The notes: generated from the letters alone by a model not told the origin. A DNA stretch of 22,192 nt from Caryophanales bacterium (GCA_016280685.1 JAEEHE010000132.1:1-22192), one strand, 5' to 3'; shown: positions 5,614 to 12,921, counted from the first letter of the stretch. Translations and numbers: made by a program.

Positions 5614-7026
5614 TTAACCGATAATTGCCAAGATTTCTGAAGATTTGAGGTGCTTTTTTTCAAACAAAGCATATCCTAGTGTCTTAACTTTATCTTTATT
5701 GTTTTTAATATATTTTATGGTTTTCTTCTCTAATGATTTAAGAAGTTTTTCAATCTTCCTTTCCATTCTTCTTCTTTTGCTAGCGGTTTCCATACGAGAA
5801 CCAGGCTCCACAGTCGGAAGAGTTTCCCAACAAGAAGAATAACCATTTTTATTAATAATGTTATATGCTAAAACTCTTGCTCTATCCAAATCCGATTCAC
5901 AACCCCTTGAACCAATTCCCATAATAATTTTTTGGGCGATGACACCCGCCATAGAGATTTGGATATCCGCTTTGACTTTATCGTAAGGCCAGAAGTCTTC
6001 TTCCACTTCTTTTGCGTGGAAAGCGCCGGAAGCACCACTGATATCAACTCGGTTGATTTGGAAGAATTTAGGGAAGGCTTTCGCCATAATCGCGTGACCC
6101 GCTTCGTGCATTGCCACAGAGAGATTATCTTCTTTGGCTCCTTCTTTCACTCTTTCAGTGATGTTAAAGATGGAATCATCAATCATCTTAGTGGTAATGT
6201 TTTCAAAACCATTACGTAAGACGATATCATTCACTACCGCTTTTACGCCAGCACAGGAAATACCAGTTAAAGATAAGGCTACTTCATCAGGGTCGAAGTC
6301 TTTAGGTAAATCAACTTTAAATTCTTCAAAATGTTTCTTAAATAACATCAAAGCTTCTTCACCAGTAGGATTGGGAATATAAATTAATTTCTCTAATCTA
6401 CCATTTCTTTTTAAAGCAGTTGGGACTTCTCTAATATCATTAGTGGCCGCTAAGACAAGGATGTCATCAGATGATTCCACACCATCTAAACATTCTTGTA
6501 AAGCTCTCACCACTCTTCTTTCTCTATTAATGAGAAGGTCTAATTCATCAATAACAATAATGGAATGACCAGCTTTTCTTGCTTTATCAAATGTCTCTAC
6601 AATACCTTGTGTGACATTGGCTTGGTCACCTTGGAAAATAAATACTGGTGCTTCACAGCATTTGATAATTTCTTTAATAAGTAAGGATTTACCATTACCT
6701 GGATGCCCGAACATAATAACGCCTTTAGGGATAGAGACACCTCTCGCTTTTAATTCAGCGGAGCGTTTAAACCAATCGATAACCGCAAGGATTTCTTTCT
6801 TTTGTTTCTCGTGGCCTACTACTTTTCCCAAAGGAACTTCGCCTTCATCTAATTTTTGTTGTTCCACAAATAAATAGGATGGAGCATTATTATCAACTTT
6901 AATAACAGGTTCTTCATCATCGCATCTAATGCGAATCTTTTCGAAATCGATATCAAAATCATCGAAATCTTCATCATCTTCAATTACTTCAGCTTCATCT
7001 TCTTTAAGGTTTTTTAAAATATCCAT
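5614..7026 (-). CDS. Soluble FtsH-like AAA+ metalloprotease (M41)
   Basis: The product is 470 residues. A very acidic N-terminal region (1-40) precedes an AAA+ module with Walker A GHPGNGKS (107-114), Walker B IIVIDE (156-161) and a second region of homology ending LKRNGR (arginine fingers R207, R210). A peptidase M41 domain carries the zinc motif HEAGH (307-311) and a likely third ligand D379 in CESDLDRAR. This is the FtsH order: ATP-driven unfolding followed by Zn-dependent proteolysis. Unlike FtsH, it lacks the two N-terminal transmembrane helices and periplasmic loop, and it is shorter than the usual 600-650 residues. It should therefore be cytosolic. Start choice is supported by AAAGGAGG 6 nt upstream. 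A genuine housekeeping FtsH is presumably encoded elsewhere. Substrates are unknown. Confidence 0.9.
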   Translation of the reverse strand: MDILKNLKEDEAEVIEDDEDFDDFDIDFEKIRIRCDDEEPVIKVDNNAPSYLFVEQQKLDEGEVPLGKVVGHEKQKKEILAVIDWFKRSAELKARGVSIPKGVIMFGHPGNGKSLLIKEIIKCCEAPVFIFQGDQANVTQGIVETFDKARKAGHSIIVIDELDLLINRERRVVRALQECLDGVESSDDILVLAATNDIREVPTALKRNGRLEKLIYIPNPTGEEALMLFKKHFEEFKVDLPKDFDPDEVALSLTGISCAGVKAVVNDIVLRNGFENITTKMIDDSIFNITERVKEGAKEDNLSVAMHEAGHAIMAKAFPKFFQINRVDISGASGAFHAKEVEEDFWPYDKVKADIQISMAGVIAQKIIMGIGSRGCESDLDRARVLAYNIINKNGYSSCWETLPTVEPGSRMETASKRRRMERKIEKLLKSLEKKTIKYIKNNKDKVKTLGYALFEKKHLKSSEILAIIG

Positions 7027-7092
7027 TATGTTCCTCCTTTAATAAAATATTTGGATGTTTATGTATTACAAATCGTGAGTGGGAAAAAGACA

Positions 7093-7121
7093 AGTATACT
7101 ATAACTTGTTCCGTGTTCTAA
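7093..7121 (-). promoter_or_regulatory. Possible promoter of the FtsH-like gene
   Basis: On the minus strand TTAGAA (7121-7116) and TATACT (7098-7093) are 17 nt apart, about 67 nt before the ATG. The -35 match is weak. A short stem AAAAATG/CATTTTT (7122-7143) directly upstream could be a terminator for the operon arriving from the right. Confidence 0.35.
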
Positions 7122-7156
7122 AAAATGGACACCCACATTTTTTGTAATCGAAATGT

Positions 7157-7183
7157 TTAAAAAAGCAACCTTTTGGGGTCGCT
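7157..7183 (-). terminator. Terminator of the pectin operon
   Basis: The minus strand reads AGCGACC-CCAAAA-GGTTGCT-TTTTT: a 7-bp stem with one G-U pair and a U-tract. It lies downstream of the alpha/beta-hydrolase gene and its tail remnant, and upstream of the FtsH-like gene. Confidence 0.75.
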
Positions 7184-7210
7184 CGGTATTTATATAGATT
7201 ACTAGTTGCG

Positions 7211-7271
7211 GAAATACCTATAGTGTTTCTTGTTATGATTTTACTATGTAAAATTAAAAAAGAGGTATTTC
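7211..7271 (-). repeat. Nested inverted repeat in the operon 3' region
   Basis: GAAATACCT (7211-7219) and AGGTATTTC (7263-7271) are exact complements. Inside them TTTTAC-TAT-GTAAAA (7239-7253) forms a second perfect stem. A further GGTATTT occurs at 7185-7191. In the minus-strand transcript this gives a structured 3' region just before the terminator. The 7027-7279 interval contains no credible gene besides these sites. Confidence 0.5.
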
Positions 7272-7279
7272 GTCAGTTT

Positions 7280-7406
7280 TTAAACATTTTTGAAAATAAT
7301 ATTCAATAAGTTCTCCGCATCATCAATCTTGTAATGATGGTTACCGAATAAAGTGTATTCTATAGTTTCTCCATACCCCGCTTTCTTCAGTGTCGGGATT
7401 GGTTTT
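7280..7406 (-). pseudogene. Out-of-frame coding tail after the hydrolase (remnant or frameshift)
   Basis: Directly downstream of the hydrolase stop, another frame reads NKKPIPTLKKAGYGETIEYT, continues LFGNHHYKIDDAENLLNIIFKNV and ends at TAA (7280-7282). The composition is protein-like, and the end resembles the final strand and catalytic-histidine segment of alpha/beta-hydrolases. Removing one A from the A-run near 7411-7414 would join it to the upstream gene without a stop. However, the upstream hydrolase already appears complete, so the tail may instead be the stub of a second, deleted gene. I cannot decide between these from the sequence. Confidence 0.4.
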
Positions 7407-8438
7407 TTATTTTCTTGCTTTATCGATGTTGTTAAAGACACTAACTTTATCAAAATAATGTGGCTTATCAGGGAAGATTACAAAAGAGCAATTATTAGGA
7501 ACATTTTCCTTTTGATAAATTTGTTCAATTACTTGATAGACTTTCTTACATCCTTCTAATGGGAAGATAGGATCAACTTCGCCAACAGAGACAATTAATT
7601 TTCTCGGTGCGATCAAACACGCTAATTCGCCCATATCCATATATCTAGCAATTTGCGGAATATAATTACATGAGCAGTGCCAAAATTCAGCGATACTCGC
7701 ACGATATGAACAAACACTACATGTTGGTGCTGCTACTTTAATACGTTTATCAAAACAAGCTGAATAATATGTTGCGGTGCCTCCACCAGAATTACCGACC
7801 AAACTAATATCATCTAAATCCAATTTATATTTATCTTTAAAGAAATCTAAGCTATCGATAGCTTTGTGAACATCCCACACTCTTTCACCGATTAATGTTC
7901 TTCCTAATAATAAAGCGGTAAAAGCGGTATGATAGCAGCCACACGTTAAAGCTCTACCTCTATCATTACGAGGAGTGGTTCTAATACCCATACCTCTTTG
8001 TTCAATCGCTAAAGCCGCATATCCGTGTTTAACTGCATCTAAAGCAAAAGTACTAGTTTCTAGGGAACGTTCGTCTCCTTCGTATTTCTTTTTGCCTATA
8101 GAAATATGAAATCCTGTCGTATGTCCTTGTAGGCAAATACAAATTGGATATTTATCTTTGTTGACTTTAGGCACTAATAAATAAGCAGGAACATAAGAAT
8201 TCTTTTCACTTAAAAATGTATAACGGATTCTTACATATTCTTCTTCGTCTACTATTTCTTCAATTTGAATATCCATAGGACATTCATTTTTAGCGATAAC
8301 ATCCAAACCTAATAATTCGATATATTTTTGCCTTATTTGTTCTTTCCAAGATAAATAATCATTATCAGGCGAAAACGCTAATAAGGGCTTTTCGTTAAAT
8401 AATTCTTCGTGGATGATATCAACATTAATATCTCTCAT
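7407..8438 (-). CDS. Alpha/beta-hydrolase, acetyl-xylan-esterase/Abhydrolase_7 type
   Basis: The product is 343 residues without a signal peptide, hence cytoplasmic. The nucleophile elbow is GNSGGG (S217). The acid is probably D289 in GEVDPIFP and the base H327 in DKPHYF. ICLQGHTTG (101-109) is the oxyanion-side strand. The general layout matches large acetyl-esterase-like hydrolases acting on decorated sugars. A Cys-rich stretch (CSVCSYR...HCSCNY, 240-258) lies near the active site. The gene begins 1 nt after the GH28 stop codon, with AAGGAG 10 nt upstream inside that gene, so the two are coupled. Deacetylation or demethylation of pectic oligosaccharides is a reasonable inference. The 3' end may be affected by a one-base insertion. 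Confidence 0.8.
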   Translation of the reverse strand: MRDINVDIIHEELFNEKPLLAFSPDNDYLSWKEQIRQKYIELLGLDVIAKNECPMDIQIEEIVDEEEYVRIRYTFLSEKNSYVPAYLLVPKVNKDKYPICICLQGHTTGFHISIGKKKYEGDERSLETSTFALDAVKHGYAALAIEQRGMGIRTTPRNDRGRALTCGCYHTAFTALLLGRTLIGERVWDVHKAIDSLDFFKDKYKLDLDDISLVGNSGGGTATYYSACFDKRIKVAAPTCSVCSYRASIAEFWHCSCNYIPQIARYMDMGELACLIAPRKLIVSVGEVDPIFPLEGCKKVYQVIEQIYQKENVPNNCSFVIFPDKPHYFDKVSVFNNIDKARK

Positions 8439-8439
8439 A

Positions 8440-9690
8440 TTAAATGTGCTCCTTGATTACAACATTATTTATTTTAACATTATTTATATTATTCATATCT
8501 GTTCCTTTATCTTTAGTGATGACTTCGATATCGCTAAAAGATAAATCATCAATTAAATAATTATTACCTTTAGATACATTAAAGAATATACCAGCTTCTA
8601 AATGACAGTTCTTATAAGAAATATGTTCAACTTTAGATATGGGCATATCCTCTCTATCTATAGATACTGCGTATTGTGTCCAAGGATTTAAATTAATAAA
8701 ACTGCCCGTTAAAGTACCATTTATATTTTCTATAGAAATATATTCGTATAAAGAAGGCGTATCTGGTCTTAATTTAAAATGTGTGAGTTGCCACGCTCCA
8801 TTTATCTTAGCATTTCTTAAAATAATGTTTCTATTATGGATAGATTCTGATCCACAAGTTAAAACACTATGGCAAAATCCAAATTCATTGTCTTCAATAA
8901 TTATTCTTTCGTTAGGACCATTATTGGGATCTAAATCCGCATATACACCTTTACCGCCTTTTAACGCTATCGCATCATCATTAACTTCCATATAACAATT
9001 TTTAATTAATATGTCATGACAAGCATCAATATCAATCGCATCTCCACTTGGTGAAGGTATTGGCTCTTTAGGAGAATAAAAAGAACAATTAATGAATTTT
9101 AAATGATGGCATTTATAAATATGTGATGTCCAAAATGCGGAATTTTGGAATTTTATCCCGGAAATAACGCAATTTTTACTATTAGATATATAAAGTAAAC
9201 GTGGTCTACCGTTTAATAAATTAGAGCAATTGTTATCTTCTTTATAGGTATCCCAAAATTCTTTCCACCAGTGATAACCATTACCATCGATGATGCCTTC
9301 TCCCGTTAAAACAAAACCATCAACATTATCAGCGTTTATTAAGGCGGGTGTATATATACGTGTTTGTCCTTCTATCCTTGTTTCTCTACTAGGATATAAA
9401 AATAAATCTTCACTACCTAATATAACCGCACCTTTTTCTAAATAAAGATTTACGCCTTGTTTAAAAAATAATGCACCGGTAATAAATGTGCCTTTAGGCA
9501 CAACAATAACTCCACCGCCCAAAGTAAAAACTTTATCAATTAAATCTTGAAATTCTTTTGTGTGTTCTTTCCCATCATCTAATATCTGATAATCAGTAAC
9601 AAAAAATTGTTCCCCTAAATTAGATAATTCAATTTGATGGTTTTCATTAAACCAACTATCAATCGAAGTTCCATCAGGAAAACAATTCAT
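8440..9690 (-). CDS. Glycoside hydrolase family 28 (intracellular galacturonidase)
   Basis: The product is 416 residues from ATG 9690, chosen because AAGGTG lies 8 nt upstream. A GTG three codons earlier is inside that site. The sequence is a right-handed beta-helix type: GGGVIVVPKGTF.TGALF..., then the GH28 motifs SGDAIDID (D217) and NDDAIALKGG (D238, D239), then repeated N- and I-rich coils. The usual GHG motif is replaced by GFCHS and the RIK motif by FKLRP, so the subsite architecture is atypical. GH28 enzymes cleave alpha-1,4-galacturonide or rhamnogalacturonan bonds by inversion. No signal peptide is present, so short imported oligomers are the likely substrate, in keeping with the esterase, mutarotase and KDPG-pathway neighbours. 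Confidence 0.88.
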   Translation of the reverse strand: MNCFPDGTSIDSWFNENHQIELSNLGEQFFVTDYQILDDGKEHTKEFQDLIDKVFTLGGGVIVVPKGTFITGALFFKQGVNLYLEKGAVILGSEDLFLYPSRETRIEGQTRIYTPALINADNVDGFVLTGEGIIDGNGYHWWKEFWDTYKEDNNCSNLLNGRPRLLYISNSKNCVISGIKFQNSAFWTSHIYKCHHLKFINCSFYSPKEPIPSPSGDAIDIDACHDILIKNCYMEVNDDAIALKGGKGVYADLDPNNGPNERIIIEDNEFGFCHSVLTCGSESIHNRNIILRNAKINGAWQLTHFKLRPDTPSLYEYISIENINGTLTGSFINLNPWTQYAVSIDREDMPISKVEHISYKNCHLEAGIFFNVSKGNNYLIDDLSFSDIEVITKDKGTDMNNINNVKINNVVIKEHI

Positions 9691-9719
9691 TTTTATCACA
9701 CCTTATCTAAACAATAATG

Positions 9720-10142
9720 CTATTTAATAACACCCTTTTTAATAATGATGTTCGCATAGATAGCTTCTTCGCCACTCGCGACTACTGCATAAGCATTTCT
9801 ACTGCGATTATAGAATTCGTTTCTTTCTAAGAAACCTATTCTCACATTAGGATCTTGCTTTTCCGCTCTTTGCTTATAAACAGCCCAAATCTCTGGTGTA
9901 GGATCACCATTTGTGGTCTGCATTAAGAGTATATTTTCTGGAGAATAAGTATCTAATGGAATTAATTGAAGTATGGCTTCTAATAATTCTGGTCCTTTTA
10001 ACCCATCCGCACGAACCACTCTTTTGCCGTTGGTTTCCGCTGGGAAGTTAGCATCACCGATGACGATTTCATTGCCATGTCCCATTTCACAAAGGACTTT
10101 CAATAATTCAGGAGAAATAATCTTAGGAACGTTTTTTAACAT
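9720..10142 (-). CDS. fucU: RbsD/FucU family sugar mutarotase
   Basis: The product is 140 residues from ATG 10142. AGAGGTG lies about 6 nt upstream, while an in-frame GTG at 10151 falls within that site. The signature MGHGNEIVIGDANFPAE (H22, D30), RADG and the C-terminal AYAVVASGE are those of FucU, which interconverts alpha and beta anomers of L-fucose and related sugars. The length is normal. No fucose isomerase or kinase is nearby. In this operon it probably handles a sugar released from pectic chains (fucose, galactose or a uronate). Substrate choice is inference. Confidence 0.88.
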   Translation of the reverse strand: MLKNVPKIISPELLKVLCEMGHGNEIVIGDANFPAETNGKRVVRADGLKGPELLEAILQLIPLDTYSPENILLMQTTNGDPTPEIWAVYKQRAEKQDPNVRIGFLERNEFYNRSRNAYAVVASGEEAIYANIIIKKGVIK

Positions 10143-10156
10143 AATCCACACCTCTA

Positions 10157-10666
10157 TTAATCATTTTCTATTTCTATAATATCGTTATTAGTTTTTTGTT
10201 TGCTTTTCTTTTTTAAGAAACCAAATCCCACGATAGAACCAAATACTGCGGAAGTCATAAATCCTGCGGCTGCCGCAATAACGGAAGCGCTAACAACTTG
10301 TAGGCTTTGTGCTTTGCCATCATAGCAATATCTTGCAAAATGTTCGCAGTTATTCGTGACCAAATTATAGTATTTATCAAGGAATTTATTAGAACCGACA
10401 AATTCTTTGGCTCTTTTCACTACTTCATCACGATTAAAGACCCCGCTATAAGGCTGTTCTATTTGTAAGGTACCATCTTTGACAAAATCACTAAGAGGAG
10501 TTTCAATAATCTTCATTTCCTTTTTCATCGCGAAATCTTGACCGGTACCAGTAAAGTGAATAACGCGTTCGGAATTAACAGCGATACCAAAATGATAATA
10601 TCCGAATTTTCTTCGGACTCTTAATAAATCTCCTTTAAGTGGTGTTGCTACTTTATTAAACCCCAT
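10157..10666 (-). CDS. LRAT-domain (NlpC/P60-like) protein with C-terminal hydrophobic segment
   Basis: The product is 169 residues. YYHFGIAV (H25) and NNCEHFARYC (C107) are the permuted NlpC/P60 His and Cys motifs of the LRAT family, acyltransferases and thiol hydrolases acting on lipids in animals and mostly uncharacterised in bacteria. Residues 123-151 form a hydrophobic, Ala/Gly-rich helix followed by KKKSK, a tail anchor as in H-Ras-like LRAT suppressors. It is the first gene of the pectin operon, 14 nt before fucU, yet has no evident sugar role. No ribosome binding site precedes the ATG. An extended -10 box lies 6 nt upstream, which suggests a leaderless mRNA. Confidence 0.82.
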   Translation of the reverse strand: MGFNKVATPLKGDLLRVRRKFGYYHFGIAVNSERVIHFTGTGQDFAMKKEMKIIETPLSDFVKDGTLQIEQPYSGVFNRDEVVKRAKEFVGSNKFLDKYYNLVTNNCEHFARYCYDGKAQSLQVVSASVIAAAAGFMTSAVFGSIVGFGFLKKKSKQKTNNDIIEIEND

Positions 10667-10672
10667 AAAGAA

Positions 10673-10681
10673 ATTGTATCA
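10673..10681 (-). promoter_or_regulatory. Extended -10 promoter of the LRAT-fucU-GH28-hydrolase operon
   Basis: The minus strand reads TGATACAAT, an extended -10 (TG-N-TACAAT), whose hexamer ends 6 nt before the ATG at 10666. Transcription would start at or next to the initiation codon. No Shine-Dalgarno is present. Confidence 0.5.
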
Positions 10682-10685
10682 TTAT

Positions 10686-10715
10686 TTGTATTCTTTTTGT
10701 TCATAGTTTTATAAT
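10686..10715 (+). promoter_or_regulatory. Promoter of the KDPG aldolase-KDG kinase operon
   Basis: TTGTAT (10686-10691) and TATAAT (10710-10715), spacer 18 nt, lie 12 nt before the aldolase ATG, leaving a leader of about 6 nt without a Shine-Dalgarno. The promoter region overlaps the divergent LRAT operon promoter, so the two units could be co-regulated by a factor bound in this 61-bp gap. Confidence 0.5.
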
Positions 10716-10727
10716 ATAAAAAGATTT

Positions 10728-11330
10728 ATGGAAGCATTAGAAAAAATTAAATTAATTAAATTAGTGCCAGTTACTGTTTTTAATAACAAAGAAGAAATTA
10801 GACCTACATTATCAGCCTTACAAAAAGGTGGCGTTTTAGTTACAGAAATATGTTTTAGAACTGAATACGCAGAAGAAGGCATTAAAATTGCCTGTAAAGA
10901 ATATCCCGATATGCTTGTTGGCGCGGGCACTGTAATCAATAAAGATCAATGCCAAAAAGCAATTGATGCAGGAGCGAAATTTATCGTTTCACCCGGCTTC
11001 TCTGACGAAGTCTGCGATTTATGTCAATCACTAGGCATCTTATATGTGCCTGGAGTTGTCACTCCTACAGAAATTATGCATGCTTTAGATAAGAATATTA
11101 CTTATCTTAAATTCTTCCCCGCTGGTGTTTATGGTGGCCTTAAAGCTGTTAAAGCTTTATCAGCAGCATTCCCACAAGTTTACTTCTTACCTACTGGTGG
11201 AGTAGACAATAATAACTTAAAAGAATTTATTGAGCATAAAAAAATATTCGCAGTTGGTGGTAGCTGGTTATTAAAAGGCGATATAACCGCTAACTGTTTA
11301 GAAGCAATGAAAATAATCAAGGGAGAATAA
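10728..11330 (+). CDS. eda: 2-dehydro-3-deoxy-phosphogluconate (KDPG/KHG) aldolase
   Basis: The product is 200 residues. It cleaves KDPG to pyruvate and glyceraldehyde-3-phosphate through a Schiff base. VTEICFRT (E40, R44), VGAGTVI, SPGF, VPGVVTPTE and YLKFFPA (Schiff-base K128) followed by GGVDNNNL are all in the family order, and the length is typical. No clear ribosome binding site precedes the ATG; the leader appears to be only a few nucleotides. The stop codon is 2 nt before the KDG kinase start. With the divergent GH28 operon, this points to galacturonate rather than gluconate as the carbon source. Confidence 0.95.
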   Translation: MEALEKIKLIKLVPVTVFNNKEEIRPTLSALQKGGVLVTEICFRTEYAEEGIKIACKEYPDMLVGAGTVINKDQCQKAIDAGAKFIVSPGFSDEVCDLCQSLGILYVPGVVTPTEIMHALDKNITYLKFFPAGVYGGLKAVKALSAAFPQVYFLPTGGVDNNNLKEFIEHKKIFAVGGSWLLKGDITANCLEAMKIIKGE

Positions 11331-11332
11331 AT

Positions 11333-12352
11333 ATGAAGGTAGTTACATTAGGAGAAATAATGCTCCGTTTATCCACTCCAAACAATTCCCGTTTTAATCA
11401 ATCTCAATCATTTGATGTTTGTTATGGTGGCGGTGAAGCTAATGTCGCAGTTAGTTTAGCGCATTATGGTCATGACGCTTATTTCTTAACCAAACTTCCT
11501 AATAACGATATTGGTGAATCAGCCTTAAAAGCTTTACGCGCTGAAAATGTTAAATGTGACTATATCGCTAGAGGCGGAGATAGACTTGGTATCTATTATT
11601 TAGAAACAGGTTCCGCTATGAGACCGAGTAAAGTGATTTATGACCGCGCCCATTCATCTATTTCGGAAGCCAAAATTAATGACATAGATTTAAGAAAAGC
11701 TCTTAAAGGTGCATCAGTATTTCACTTCTCAGGAATTACTCCAGCATTAAGTGAAAACACTGCAAAAATAACCGAAAAAGCCTGCAAAATCGCCTCTGAA
11801 ATGGGAATTTTAGTCTCTTGTGATTTAAATTATAGAAAGAAATTATGGTCTAAAGAACAAGCGCAAAAAGTGATGAGACCATTAATGCAATATGTCGATA
11901 TTTGTATTGGTAATGAAGAAGATGCAGAAGCCTGTTTAGGTTTTAAACCAGATAGTGATGTTAAAGCTGGTAAGACCGATGCAGAAGGCTATAAGAATAT
12001 ATTTAAAGCCATGGCCAAAGAATTTAATTTCAAATATGTCGCTGCTACTCTTAGAGAATCTTATAGCGCTACTCATAATGGGTGGAAAGCACTTTTATTT
12101 GACGGAAACAAATTCTATGAAAGTAAACATTACGATATAGATCATATAATTGATAGAGTGGGTGCTGGAGATAGTTTCTCAGCAGGACTTATTCATGGTT
12201 TATTAACATATGAAGACAAACAAAAAGCATTAGAATTCGCGGTTGCCGCTAGTGCGCTTAAACACACTATTCCTGGTGACTTCAATCAAGTGACTATTCA
12301 AGAAGTAGAAAACTTGATGAACGGAGATGCTTCCGGTAGAGTCTCTCGATAA
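11333..12352 (+). CDS. kdgK: 2-keto-3-deoxygluconate kinase (PfkB family)
   Basis: The product is 339 residues. LGEIMLRLSTP at the N-terminus, YGGGEANVAVSLA, the substrate-side motif around CDLNYRKKLW, and the ATP-site motif DRVGAGDSFSAG with catalytic base D280 identify a PfkB ribokinase-type sugar kinase. Its KdgK-like N-terminus and its place directly after eda indicate phosphorylation of KDG to KDPG. AAGGGAG lies 8-9 nt before the ATG. A 7-bp stem terminator follows the stop codon. A related fructokinase activity cannot be excluded from sequence alone. Confidence 0.9.
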   Translation: MKVVTLGEIMLRLSTPNNSRFNQSQSFDVCYGGGEANVAVSLAHYGHDAYFLTKLPNNDIGESALKALRAENVKCDYIARGGDRLGIYYLETGSAMRPSKVIYDRAHSSISEAKINDIDLRKALKGASVFHFSGITPALSENTAKITEKACKIASEMGILVSCDLNYRKKLWSKEQAQKVMRPLMQYVDICIGNEEDAEACLGFKPDSDVKAGKTDAEGYKNIFKAMAKEFNFKYVAATLRESYSATHNGWKALLFDGNKFYESKHYDIDHIIDRVGAGDSFSAGLIHGLLTYEDKQKALEFAVAASALKHTIPGDFNQVTIQEVENLMNGDASGRVSR

Positions 12353-12357
12353 AAAAT

Positions 12358-12379
12358 ACTTGGCTTGGCCAAGTTTTTT
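12358..12379. terminator. Bidirectional terminator between kdgK and the deaminase gene
   Basis: ACTTGGC-TTG-GCCAAGT (12358-12374) is a perfect 7-bp stem followed by T6 on the plus strand. The A6 run before it serves the minus strand. Confidence 0.9.
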
Positions 12380-12381
12380 AA

Positions 12382-12837
12382 TTAATAAATTGTATGTTTT
12401 AAAGAAATGTAATCTTTATAGAGTTTTAAGCATTCTTCTCGGTCTATTTCTTTTACTAATTTTTCTCTTTCTCCGGGTTTTTGCATCTCATAAAATTTAG
12501 CGTCTCTAAAACCGATATTTTCCGTATCTAGGATATTACAACCGTAATAAACTTTATCGATATTGGCCCACAAGATAGCCGCCATACACATAGGGCATGG
12601 TTCTCCGGTTGTATAAATTTCACAACCGCTTAGATCATAGGTTTGTAATTTTTTACAAGCTTTATGTATTGCCATCATTTCACCGTGATTTGTGGGATCA
12701 TTAGTTTTTAAAACTAAGTTATGGCCTTTCGCCACTACTTTATTATCTTTAACAATAACCGCTCCAAAAGGTCCACCATGGCCTTCTTTGATTCCTTTTT
12801 TGGCTTCATTAATCGCCATTCTCATATATTTATTCAT
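12382..12837 (-). CDS. guaD: Guanine-deaminase-like CDA-fold enzyme
   Basis: The product is 151 residues from ATG 12837, preceded by GAGGTT 6 nt upstream. A TTG nine codons earlier overlaps the promoter. Zinc-site motifs are HGE (H51, catalytic E53) and PCPMC (C81, C84). GGPFGAVIVKD, NDPTNHGE and the C-terminal Tyr after a Lys/His run resemble Bacillus GuaD, in which the C-terminal residue closes the active site of the domain-swapped dimer. The enzyme would deaminate guanine to xanthine. A related purine, cytosine or pterin deaminase is possible. tRNA adenosine deaminase TadA is less likely given the GuaD-like ends. Confidence 0.75.
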   Translation of the reverse strand: MNKYMRMAINEAKKGIKEGHGGPFGAVIVKDNKVVAKGHNLVLKTNDPTNHGEMMAIHKACKKLQTYDLSGCEIYTTGEPCPMCMAAILWANIDKVYYGCNILDTENIGFRDAKFYEMQKPGEREKLVKEIDREECLKLYKDYISLKHTIY

Positions 12838-12855
12838 AGGATTAACCTCGTGATA

Positions 12856-12861
12856 ATTATA
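12856..12861 (-). promoter_or_regulatory. -10 box of the deaminase gene
   Basis: TATAAT on the minus strand lies 18 nt before the ATG at 12837, just upstream of the GAGG ribosome binding site, giving a leader of about 11 nt. The -35 is not convincing. Confidence 0.5.
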
Positions 12862-12921
12862 CAAGAAAAGAAAAATATTTGCTTGTTATATAAGCGTATT
12901 ACTATAAAAACAAACAAATTA

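Noticed and set aside
5645..6877. Several plus-strand frames of 65-95 codons
   Set aside because: All are antisense to the FtsH-like gene, whose motifs are intact over the whole region.
2245..7058. 16-nt match ACATCCAAATATTTTA at 2245-2260 (plus) and 7058-7043 (minus)
   Set aside because: Very AT-rich and only 16 nt in a 22-kb window; chance is plausible and no shared flanks extend it.
12838..12864. Upstream TTG start for the deaminase
   Set aside because: It would place the TATAAT promoter and the ribosome binding site inside the coding sequence; the ATG at 12837 fits family length.
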